Source: Rachycentron canadum
Taxonomy: Eukaryota > Chordata > Actinopteri > Carangiformes > Rachycentridae
Direction: 5' to 3'
Assembly (NCBI GenBank): GCA_038496675.1
Contig: CM076671.1
Coordinates: 9,784,660-9,848,659, forward strand
DNA length: 64,000 nt
In this document: positions 53,331-64,000 of the stretch, in pieces
Layout: the number at the start of each line of letters is the position of its first letter
How positions within the stretch are numbered: position 1 is the first letter of the stretch
The notes under the pieces: model-generated
Databases searched by the model: none
What the model was told of the DNA's origin: nothing
The model's input: the letters and a program-made list of their open reading frames with translations, nothing else
Program-made: the position numbers and the translations under genes

Positions 53331-54445
53331 ACTACCCCCATGCTGCTCAAACTCACTCACTCTTTTATAAAATGGACACAATGGTGTGGATGGGTTCGGC
53401 TTTAGACGAGGCACAGCCGCAGATTGAAGTCTTTACACTTGCCTCGTCATCTCAGAGGGTTGACATCACCTCCAGCAAAGAGGCTGAGCTACTGCAAATA
53501 TCTACTGAGGATCGAACCCCCGATCGAGGAAACCTGAGGATGTGGCATTTATTGAATCGCCAAAACAAATCACCTACATATTATCATTTACTCAGTGCAG
53601 AATGATCACAGGTTCTCTCTTTATGAAATGGATTTACATCTTTGGCGACAAGCAGCCGTCGACGTTAATCCCACCAGTGATATTTTGAAATTGCAGGGTA
53701 TGTGGGATGAGAAAGAAAGAAGAAAAGAAGAAAGCAGGAGTATAGTTTGGCTTCTCTGCTGATGTGTGAAACAAATGCAAAACAAATAAAAAAAACAATG
53801 AATAGGGTCAAATTTTGGGGAAAGCATGAGGATTAATGTGACCAATGACAATGAAGTTACATTAGTAGAGTTTTAAGAGAACAAATATTGATATATTAGT
53901 CAATAAAAGTCATGTTTATGACCAACTCCTGAGGGAAACGTGTGTCTCTTTACTCGCTAAATGCTACACAAGCTAGTTGCTAACCTCTCTGCTGGCTAGC
54001 TGCTACTAGCATAAAACACCTGAATCTCTAGTTGAGGTCAAGCTGCATTGTGGGTAAATTACGGATGTGTGGTGAAGCAGTAATTACTTTGCTTTTGCAG
54101 GTTGGTACATTATCTTTTCAAGATGGATGCAAGTGTTTGCTGGTGGCCATTTTTGGAGGACAAGAACTGCAGAAGTATTATATCCAAGGCCAAATTGTTC
54201 AGGCTGTCTGAAGGTGAGGCTCGTGTCAGCTGAGCAGCCCGAAGAGGAAGAAATCCAGAAAAGATAGATGTGATGCAGGCGAGGTTAGAGCAGAATGAAA
54301 ACATACCACGTGCGTATAGACGGTGGGTGGAAGCAGAAAGTTTTAAGAGTTTAGGGAGTTTTGTACGTCACAAAAACCCTTTTGTATATTAAAGGAAAAA
54401 ACAATGGATACAAGGTTTCACACATGCAAACACAATCTGTCTCTC

Positions 54446-54449
54446 ACAC

Positions 54450-54491
<42 letters not shown>
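54446..54491. repeat. (CA)n microsatellite
   Basis: About 22 CA units with one G interruption. Confidence 0.95.
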
Positions 54492-54493
<2 letters not shown>

Positions 54494-54769
54494 GTGTCTT
54501 TGGCTACCTGCCAACAGTTGTGACATGCAGACACACTTTTGTCCATCTGGCTGCGTTTCACATTTCACTTTTCTTAACATTTACATGTGCATCTTTATTC
54601 ACACTCAGAGTCTCAAACCTGTGTGATTGTATTCAGGGCCCGGCTGCGTGTGAGCTCTTACCTTGAATCTTGAACAGCATGCTTAATCAGAAACGTCCAC
54701 ATGAGCTGGAGCAGGATATCCAGTGGCCTAAAAACAGAAAGAAAGAAAGATTTCACGGTTTGATTTTAT

Positions 54770-54793
54770 ATGTGTGTGTGTGTGTGTGTGTGA
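54770..54793. repeat. (GT)n microsatellite
   Basis: About eleven GT units. Confidence 0.9.
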
Positions 54794-57589
54794 GCTTTTT
54801 CTGTGTATTTTGATGTGTAATTTTGTCATGTACCACTTTGGTTCGTGTCTTGTGTCCTTTCACAGAGACAATAGCGGTTACCTTTTGCTACAGACTGTTC
54901 AGAGCCAGACATTTAGAGAAAGGGGGGAAAGATTTTCTATATGAATTAATTACAAATGCTTCGAAATGTCAAGTATAGATAAAGCTTAATACCCTGTCTC
55001 CTCCCTTCTGCAACAGAGAAGCTTTTAAATGGCTCTCTGCCAGCCCCTATCTGCCAAACGACACCAAGGTTACTGGGAGAAGCTGAAATATTCATAATAT
55101 ATGCAAAACCACCGCTGTCCATGGACAGTGTTCATTGGAATTCAAGAGCGAGCTTCAAACCTTTGACAACTGCTTAAGTAATTAGTTGCTGGGAGAGCGA
55201 CACCCTCCTCCTCCTCCTCCTCCTCCGCTCCCTCCCTCCGCATAGCTGCTGAAACAGGCAAGTAAATATTAGAGCATTTTATCTTTTCAGTTTGATAGTA
55301 TAATTGAATGTGTTCAGGAAAGGTTGTTAGATTTCTTTTCATTTACGTTCATCTAAAAAAATGTTTGATGTGAAATAATAATTGTTTAGATTGAGGAAAT
55401 TGTAGATATTTACTGACTTTACCTGACTTGAACTAAAAAGGCTGCAGCTCGTTTTCCTTCTTTTACAGTATTTTTAGGGAATTTAACCAAACTTCGCCCT
55501 AAGAGCTTTTATTCTTTTTTGAATTTGAATGTGTAGGTGAAAAGTTGAATATAAGAAATTAAGTAAATGTACTGAAAATCTAACATCAGCATATCATTTT
55601 TATCAAATGTCTTTAATCTTTGCATGACAGAAAAGTCTCTGCATGCTCATAAGTTATGTAACACTCAGTTTGTTTGGTTTTTTTTTTTGGACAAGGTGCC
55701 TCATGTCTAATTCTGCTGTATTTGACTTACAGATTTTGGCCAATGTATTATTAATCACGGACAACAAAGAACAACATGTTTTGTGTTGAAACAATAGCCG
55801 AATTCAGGGTTGGACACAGACCCTGTGCTGCGTCTCTGCTGTGTCTTCACTCTCCCCCTCTGCAACTGCTAGTCACTGGTCAGTTCGTCAAGGCTGGGAG
55901 CTGCTGCACAATGAGAATCATGCCCGGATTGGAGCGGAGCCAAAGCCCATTCAAAGCAACTCCCCATGCCTAACGCATTACCCCGGCTTATTAATCTGAA
56001 GAGACCGTGTTTTTGTGTTTACTAAGCATGATTCGCTTCTAATTACAGTGAAATAATTATACTTCAAAGGGGCAGGGAGGCAGGATAAGTGTTCAAAGAC
56101 GAGAGCACCTATCGTCACAGGGAGAACTGCTTGCCACAACAATGCAGGACAGCAAAATTAATCAAATGGATTGCAGGGATATTAAAGTCTTTTTATATAA
56201 TCAGTCATTTTATATAAATAAGAGCTCACTCAGTGAATTCCACATACACAGGACCACACAGTTCATCACAACATCTCACATTTTCACAATTTGCAGTCTT
56301 GTAAATGACGTAAAATATAAATGATCCTTATATTGTTAAGATGCCGATTAATGCTGGATTGGTGCGAAAGGAAATTGAACTAACTGAAATTAATTTAATC
56401 AGTTGCATCTTACACTTGTGAATTTTGCGAAATACAAGCTGACTAACTGGGTGTAATATGAACATGTAAGCCTGACTTCAAGGCTCAGTTTGCAGCCATG
56501 GCTGGTGTGAACAATTGGACCACCCCTTTTTACGAGCACAAGTGTCCTTGTCCTTGGTAAGGCGAAGGTCGGTGTGTTCCCCCCTCTCTCTCCCGCTGTG
56601 GCGCTTCCACTGGCCATTCATTTGGGCCTGTGATCGCTCTAATAACATCTCCATCACATTAAAACCGAACCAGGCTGAGGAGATGTTAATACTCCCCTGC
56701 ACTCGCTGCCGGGAAATTGGTCATGTATTACAACAAGTGCTTTTTAAGAGCCTCTGTGGCCAAGTCTATGGAAACAGCAGATATTCATGGCCGCCTGCAT
56801 GTGAAGCTCTTAACACGGTGGATTTTCAAGTTGTGACAGTTCAAGGGAAGCAGCGCTGTTAACATATTCAGAATGGTCCTGTAGCAAGGCCGTTCCTCCA
56901 ATTCCTCTTTGCATCTCCACTGCTCTGCTGACAAGGTTGCCTGCGATTTTTTTAAAGGCAGAGATTAGAGAGGAATGCAGCAAACACTCTACTCAAAAGC
57001 AGGGTCTACTAAAGGGATAATACAGAATTTAAAACACCTGGTGAACAGACAGGAAAGCAGACAGCCCCAAGATAGATATAGATAAAGTAGATAGTAAAGC
57101 TACAATCTCGCAAAAATATATGTCTTTACTTTCTCCAATTTATACATAATTTGTCTGTACTGCTCAGTGATAAGATCATTTAATTCAACCATGTCAATAC
57201 TAGAACAGGACATTTTAACAGTTCAAGTCCAAACTAAATCCTGGAGGTTGTGTGTACATCAGGCAAGATGGCTCATGAGAATCTAACGCTGACACAAAGA
57301 TGTGTCACAACAGCTCAGCCGGTTTAAATGAAGTTGGTTTTAAAAGGGAAAATGAGTTTGTCAGTTTCCCCTTGACTGTGAAGTCACCCAGGCTTCAGTG
57401 CTGGGTCATTGGCACCTTTTTTTCTTTCTTTCTTTGTGATTTCTAAACAGGTTTGTGGATGTGTATTCATCATGTGTACGGTTTCGATTCGATGGGAAAG
57501 ATGTCGTCAATGGGAGGGGAAATAAAAGCAGAGAATAAGCATCTGTTCATATCCTAATAATGTGTTTGTATTTGTTTACATGCTGAATA

Positions 57590-57651
57590 GAAAAGACAAG
57601 GTAAATAGATGATAGATGCCTCTATCTATCATCTATCTACCTTGTCTTTTC
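57590..57651. repeat. Near-perfect hairpin: 28-bp inverted repeat with 6-nt loop
   Basis: The arms at 57590-57617 and 57624-57651 are reverse complements with a single mismatch (57604 against 57637). The spacer is gcctct. Arms begin GAAAAGACAAGG and contain ATAGATGATAGAT. Not a simple repeat overall, although the loop-proximal part is GATA-rich. Confidence 0.95.
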
Positions 57652-59085
57652 AGTGGTCCTCGGCTGGCTGTCACTGCTGGTCACCATGGTGAAGGAGGGA
57701 TTGATGGCTCCCATTGGCTATTTAAGATGTATACATCATGTTGGTCCAGGGCTGCTGCATCCAGATGGACCTGTGCCATCCATTGTCTGTCAGGGACACA
57801 GCTGTCTGAGAACTGCCGTCCTCCCTTCTCCTTTCTTTACAGCGCTAACAAGTCTTTCACCCACCACATAGGATGATGTCGTCTATAGGGGCAGGAGGGT
57901 TTTTCTGTCAGTCCATAAGGTTTTCAAGCACCGAGATGAGGATGAGTGCCGGACTGCATGTATAGTCTTCTGACACCAAATCACAGCAGCAAAGCTCACA
58001 GTGGTTTGTTATTCCCTTTTGTCAGAAAAGAGGGAAAATGATTTTTAGTGTTATATTTTGAAGTGCTTGGACTTGAGAATCTAAAGGGAGCATTGTGAAG
58101 AGGTGAAGGATGCGGTAAAAGAAATGGCTTTTGCTGCTGTTTTTATTTCTAAAGTCAGTGAGACTGGTGAAGTGCTGGAATGCTTAGTTTTGTCTTACAA
58201 GGACAAGGTGCAACTGAAGTATCAGTTATCGATTTTTACAAATACTTTGCTTCACATAATGGATCAAAAAGTAGTTGTGTTTTTTACTCCAACATCCTTA
58301 TACATATGAATAAGAATCCAGGTAAGTGCGAATTTCAAATCGGTATGCGTCCCACAGTTGAAGTAGCTTACAGGATAGCTGTGCCCTTAAAGGGAAATTT
58401 GTATTGTTATATTTGTGTCCAACCTGACAAAGGATCACCACAAAGCTTCGCTCACCACCTTGAAAAAATGCATATCTGGACAGAAAGTAGACAAGCTTTG
58501 GAAGTGATTTATCTCAAACTTAGGTTTGTCTGGGAAGCATCAGTAGGCTCATGTTTGGCCTTTAACGCTTCTTTTTGTCTGAATCTCTGCAGCAGAGCTG
58601 GCGAGTGCAAATAGGCCAAACTGCTACCATGATCAAAATAAATGGGACAATACGCTTATTCACATTCACACAGAAAGACATAGATTTATATGTGTAGAAT
58701 TGATGTGAAGCTAAAAGCAAGTAGCTGGTTAGCTTACCTGGCGACGTCCACAATGCTACGTCTTCATTTTAAGACGGTGTGAGCAGGTGCTAACAGGAAG
58801 TGGATTGTCTACTCTGTCTCTCTACATTGTCTGACCAAGTAATAAAAGAGAAGGGGGGGAAAAGGGTTTAAAAAGACACATAGCAGCGTTGACGTGGCCT
58901 TAGCATGAAGGCTAGGAGCTGGGAGAAACAGCAGGGGGTCCAGGAAGTCACGTGACCACACGTTAATACAGAAGATGCCATTTTTTAAAACAAGATATGG
59001 TGTTAATCAGTGATGTAATCTACGTTTTAGCAAGAAAGGGAAATGCTCCCTTAACCCAACTCGAAGTGGGTGTGACAACACACAC

Positions 59086-59105
59086 TCACACACACACACA
59101 CACAC
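59086..59105. repeat. (CA)n microsatellite
   Basis: Ten CA units. Confidence 0.85.
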
Positions 59106-62100
59106 CTTCCAGCCAGTTCATTGCTTCCCCCTGTGGTGTGAGGTGGGACTGGGGAAGCATGGAGTTATTCACTGTCTGCCTACTTGGCTCTAATAGTCTG
59201 GCACAGCGTGACTGACGCTGCCCCTCTCAGCCGTGATTGAGTGTATTGATCCTGAGCTGCTGCCGCCGGCGTGCTCCCTGGACAGCAGGCGGGAGGAGAC
59301 CAACAATCAGATCCTTCACGGAGGGAAAAAGCCCTCCTCATCTGCCTTAATCATCCGATCGATGATTAGCGTGCCGGCCCACTCATGTCTTTCTAACACT
59401 GACAAAGACATCTCCTCGCTCTGTTTTTTTTACGGTCACATCCTTGTCTTTATTTTGTCTTTGAAGGCTGCATTAGCTTTGGTGTGAGTGTGTGACTGAT
59501 GCCAAACAGAGAAATATTATAGAGGACGAAGGCCTTGTGCTGACCATCCAATTTTTTTTGAGTGAAGTGAGGAAGACAGGGAGAGGACTTGATTAGAAAG
59601 AGAAGAGACCGACAGGGAGATAAAGGTAGAGAGAGGCAGGAATGGGGGAGTGGGGGTGTAATGGAATCCGACAGTAGGAACTGTTGAATCACAAGCTGCT
59701 TTTTGGGGTTGGGATGTTTCCAACACCCTCTCCTCACCCTCCTCACTCCTCCCTGCTGTCGTCAGTAGCCAATGGCGTGGTCACCCCCCCCCCACCCCAC
59801 CCCCTTCTCTTCGTTCGGCGTTGATTGGGCAGCAAATTGCTCCCATCACCTGGCATTACTCCAAGTCTCACCAGTCAAAGCTTTTAATCTGATCATTATC
59901 CTGGTGCTAAGCGGCTGCAGCACAGCTTCTGTTTGCTGGAGCAAGATATTGTGGCTGATTGAGTGAGGCGGGCGGCCGTAGGGTTTCGGTCCCGTCGCCG
60001 TCGAACCGTTTAAATGTGTGGATTATCAGAGCTGGATCATGTGACCGCTCTGACTGTGTGCTCTACTTCTCAGGCAGCTCCTGTCCTCCGTTTGTTTTTA
60101 TCTTCTCCTTCTTCCTCAGTTGCTTCCACTCCCAAGGTTTCCCCTGTACATAGATTTTGTGTCCGCACACCCTTATAGAACACAATGGAAGAAAATAGCA
60201 GTTATTTTGCCATTCAGCAGAATTTTCTGACAATTTCACCATCTTCCACTCTCCTGACAACATGTCCTTCAGTGAGGTGATCATACCTCAGCTCAACATG
60301 TTTTTTAAAGAGTTTATTCTTTGCCTTTCAACTTGCAGAAATGGAACAAGGACTGATCTTGTGTGAAGCATCCACTGAAAGCTTGTAGTGACTGTTCAAA
60401 TCTATCTGAGGGTGGCAAAAGTAGCTAAGGGTAAGTGCGGCATTTGTCCTGAAAGCTATGGATAGAGGCAGCGGCAGAAAGACAGACAGAAAGTGAAAGA
60501 AATACTGAGGTGGATGCTCTCTGGGTGAGCCAACCACTTCACATCCCCGAGCAGCCGACTCATTGAATTTTGTCACATTTCAGCAAAACTTTTCAAGGCT
60601 GCAGCGAGAAAAAGTTGAGCACCAAAGAAATCTCTTCGGTAGACTGTGAAAGCGAAGCCCGTGATCGGCTTCATTTTGGATGTATGTTGAACACCCATAA
60701 AATGCAAACCATCCTCAAGCCCCTCAATTGCACGTTGAGTACAACAGTGTCTAGCACATGATTACAGCAGCCCTTCATTGCACACAAGGATAAATTCCAG
60801 CCAACGGCTCCTAAGTGCTCATTTTCAATTATGTCCTATTAGGAATTCCAGCATCTACTGCCCCTCGCAGAGAACCCACTCCTGCTGCCCACCCACTAAC
60901 CTACACACACTCAATCCGGCACCCGAATGGGCCAAGAGCCTGCAAAACATGCCAGGCGGCGAAACAATGCATGATGTAAGTTTTGAGAGCGTCGAGAGGC
61001 TCTTCACGCAGAGAATCAGCCCTGCAACCGTCTCTCGAGATGTAAGGGTGGGTGCGAGGGGAGGCTGGGGGGAAGACGCAGAAACAAAATGACTGTTTTT
61101 AGAAGATCCACTTCTTCCTGATGAAGAGAAAATCATTCTACCCCCCCTCTGTTTTTCTGAAAATGGCTCTTGTGAACACAGAGGATAACTAACACTAGAG
61201 ATGGGTAGTTATTGTTCAAGTAGCATTCTCTAACTCGCAAATAGCCCCTCAAATCTGTGTGGAGGGCTTTTCTTTAATATAAATGCTGGAGTGCTCCCTC
61301 AAAGTAAATGAAGTAAAGAAATTTGAAGATTGGACAATAGAAGCATTTGCTGAGTGTGAGAAGTTAATTCCTAACTTTCAGGTACAAAAGAACTTATGAT
61401 TAATTTGTTTTATGATAATTGAAGAAGTTTGATTTGTTGGCTGTGGCTCAGACGATCGAGGAGGCAGAAGCAAGCGATGGACAGAAATGGATTCCACCGC
61501 CTGTAAGTGACTAATGCGTGACATCAGTCTTCACTAATGCCCGACTGACAACCGGTCTATTTGGCGTGACATGAAACAACCACCCTGTTGTTTCACTTCC
61601 CAATTCCAGAGGAGTTGATGGAGGGTGTTGATTGTCGTGTCGTTCCCATGACAAACAGGAGGCAGGGGAACCAATTAGTTGCAACGGCTTTAAACATTCC
61701 CCTCAAACCGGGAGGAGTGTGCAGAGGTTTGCGCTAAGGTTTGCTCGAGTCTGCCAACGGCTTAATTATAAAGAGGGGATGTTTTCCCAAGGCCAGTGCA
61801 TGCAGACATATTACTAATTTATTCTCCTAGCTTGAATACATTCAGTTTTGCACGCAGTGTGTTTTGGATACTTACTATACTACTCTAAACTACAGCCGCC
61901 TGCATTTGCACACTTTATCTGTGCAACGGTCAGGACAGGAAAACAGGATTGCCTTCAGGAAATCTGAGGATTCAACAGGAAAATAAAAAAAATGCTTAAT
62001 GATGACAGACTCAACCTTAAGGCAGCCTTCAGTTACAACACTCTTTCTCCTCATAATCTCCTCTCTGGGCTCGTGGGAGGCTGAGGTCTATATCAGCATA

Positions 62101-64000
62101 TTTTCTGCAGTCGGCAGGAAGACCCCGCAGGTCACCAGTCTGTCACAGGGTCAATGACAAGGCTATTAATTTCAATGATATATTTAAAATTTATCCAAAA
62201 AAACTGAGTCCACCAACCAACCCTGGTTCTATTTACAGGTCTGTATTTGTGCTGTCGCCATGAACTCGTGTGCATGTTGTGTTTATAGCAGCTAATTATG
62301 TAAAACCTCTTCATCTGATGCCGTCAGATACAATCCAGGAAGTCTGAATTCACCTGTGGGTCATGTGCATTTTTAATTTTGTCGATACAAATAATTAGCA
62401 GCACCTCACATTATTGTTATGTGATGATGGCTAACGTTAGCTTACGTTAGCTAACCTTGTTGGTCCGTGAAGGGAAAAATGCAACCGACATCTGATCTGA
62501 ATTTGTACGCAATCCCACAAAAAATTTGAAAAGACGCGTATTTACATTGAACTAACGTTGCTTTATCGCAGGCTGTGTTTATTCAAGTTATCGTCATAAA
62601 TCGTCAGCACGTTATCGACCAAAGGAGTTTAATTACTGTGTATATTCATGATGTGATTGTTTAATTTCTTATCTGAAGCTAAACAGAGACAGCTAATACT
62701 TGAAAATTTAAAATCCACAATGAAAACAAGGCTAGACTGAAACATCTCAGGATTTAGTTTGCTAATTATAATTAAATGTGACCTAAACTAATTACACTGG
62801 AGCTTCAACATGACACAGCTTCACGTTTGGCACATTTTCCATATTTATAAGAGTAAAAACAAACCAGCAATTAAGAAAAATGGAAGAGTAAAGCGTATCA
62901 CCATTAGCTCGTTTCTAGCAGTTTTCATGGTGGATTTTTTTTATTCTCTAACAAATCATCTGCCGGCTGCTGCTGACTTGTTGGACTTCACTGTGTAAAT
63001 GGTTCACCACATACGGCAGCTGCAAGCTTTCGGGCCAACTTGTTGAATTTGATGGATAGTGAAAAGGCCTTCGGGCTGCATGTGTTGGCCCTCCCTACCC
63101 CATGCTTTCTTTCCTTCCTTCTGTCTTTGTTTCTTCCTCTCCGACTTACTCTCTGCGCCTATTGATTATCAGAACTTCCTCTCAACACTCGGATATATTA
63201 CCTCGTCTCCTCAGCGTGTCTTCGCTGCTCTGACTGTTGGAGGTTCTCCAGCACTTTCCAAACAGGTCTGATCCTTAACAAAGGTGAGGGGCTGGAGCTC
63301 GTTGTGTTCCAGCACAGCAGAGGTGAACGGAGAGAGGTCTGTGTTCCTGGCACACGATTCCTTCAGCATGCTGTCACGTCTCTTCAACTCTTTCCTTCTC
63401 TGATGTTACCTGACAGGTGAGGGTGTGTGTGTAGGTGTGTGTTTGTGTATGTTGTTTCATGCATTCTGCAGTTGGGAGGTGAGGGGGGAGGAGGACAAGC
63501 CACGGTGTATGGATAGGGTGCGAGGGAAAGGATGCAAGGAAGAAAAGAGGTGGGAGGTAAGTAAGTAGGAGATGAGGGGGGAGTTGGGTGTATATGTGCA
63601 TGGTGAATCTATGTGTGTCTGTAAGTATGTGGGCATCTGTGTGTGTGTGTATTGATTTGTGTATTTGTGAGTGTGTGTGTGTGCCATGGACAGGGAGGGT
63701 GTGTGATGGCAGTGCCTTCAGGCTCCTCCAGGCGTAAGAATCAGTGAGCAGGTGGAGCGCACCGGCAGCGCTGTCTTCTGACGAGTCCCCGCCGTCTCCT
63801 GTTTTGTCAGGACCCCTGGAGCGAAGACCAGGGAGTGTGTGTGTGTATATGTGGGTGTGTTGAGAGGTTGGGATGCACTGTGATCATTAGGATTCACAAT
63901 GGCTTTGACAGCAGGGCTCTGGAGCAGTGGACGCAGCATATGCCCAGGGAGATAACTGGTTGGCTGACTGGTTATTTTACTGGGTGGCTGATGCACTAAC

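Larger units (their letters stand above)
52240..64000. other. Gene-poor flank; several candidate conserved non-coding stretches, no coding exon recognised
   Basis: Searched on both strands for Grb14-like (SH2, PH, RA) and other domain signatures without success. Long stretches (52240-52560, 55020-55215, 56640-56860, 60560-61060, 61430-61830) are non-repetitive, balanced in composition and rich in TAAT- or ATGCAAA-like words, the look of vertebrate regulatory elements. The right end (63420-63700, 63830-63860) is GT-rich low-complexity sequence. Confidence 0.4.

Noticed and set aside
53500..53535. tRNA-like box B (ggttcgatcc on the minus strand)
   Set aside because: No box A at the right distance and no cloverleaf; probably a decayed SINE-like repeat.
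58103..58614. Two overlapping open frames (68 and 144 codons)
   Set aside because: Overlap in different frames, non-ATG starts in part, no family resemblance.
35000..64000. Search for grb14, the next gene beside COBLL1 in mammals
   Set aside because: No SH2, PH or RA-type exon seen on either strand; it may lie beyond the window or have moved.

Overview
The window is vertebrate, almost certainly teleost fish, genomic DNA. Genes are split into short exons, introns are compact (many of 80-300 nt), intergenic space is full of microsatellites, and several dispersed repeat types familiar from teleost genomes are present. Two protein-coding genes can be reconstructed from translated exons, splice sites and reading-frame phase. 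They lie head to head.

Minus strand, 17948 down to 2674: the first 16 coding exons (1149 codons) of a voltage-gated sodium channel alpha subunit of the SCN1A/2A/3A/9A group (teleost scn1laa/scn1lab type). They cover the N-terminus, domain I, the I-II linker, domain II and most of the II-III linker. Domains III and IV lie beyond the left edge. The family's gene structure is intact. A U12-type AT-AC intron 2 has an ATATCCTTT donor and a TTCCTTAAC branch site. Tandem mutually exclusive exons 5N and 5A encode the domain I S3-S4 region. Exon lengths equal the mammalian ones at almost every position. Two introns appear to start with GC. The pore loops carry the D and E selectivity residues and an aromatic residue predicting tetrodotoxin sensitivity, and the II-III linker carries the ankyrin-G motif.

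17949-28778: intergenic region between the two genes. It holds microsatellites, a long CTT tract and GC-rich blocks that may be promoters or 5' non-coding exons. No SLC38A11-like exon was seen, although that gene separates the two neighbours in mammals.

Plus strand, 28845 to 34306: a complete cobll1 (cordon-bleu-like 1) gene, about 755 codons in nine coding exons. It has the N-terminal Cobl domain, two KRAP-type motifs and a long acidic, proline-containing exon. The C-terminal WH2 domain of mammalian COBLL1 was not found; a WH2-like segment lies instead near the start of the large exon.

34307-64000: no convincing coding exon. It contains the cobll1 3' UTR, a tRNA-like-headed dispersed repeat, a probable solo LTR, a TTAA-flanked miniature inverted-repeat element, a near-perfect 28-bp hairpin, many CA/GT tracts, and several non-repetitive stretches that look like candidate conserved non-coding elements.

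The pair matches the mammalian chromosome 2q24 neighbourhood (COBLL1 beside the SCN cluster), which supports both identifications. Two assembly gaps (1002-1383 and 13950-14338) fall inside the sodium channel gene. I found no clearly undescribed biological system; the most distinctive points are splicing features and element-like structures listed as findings.
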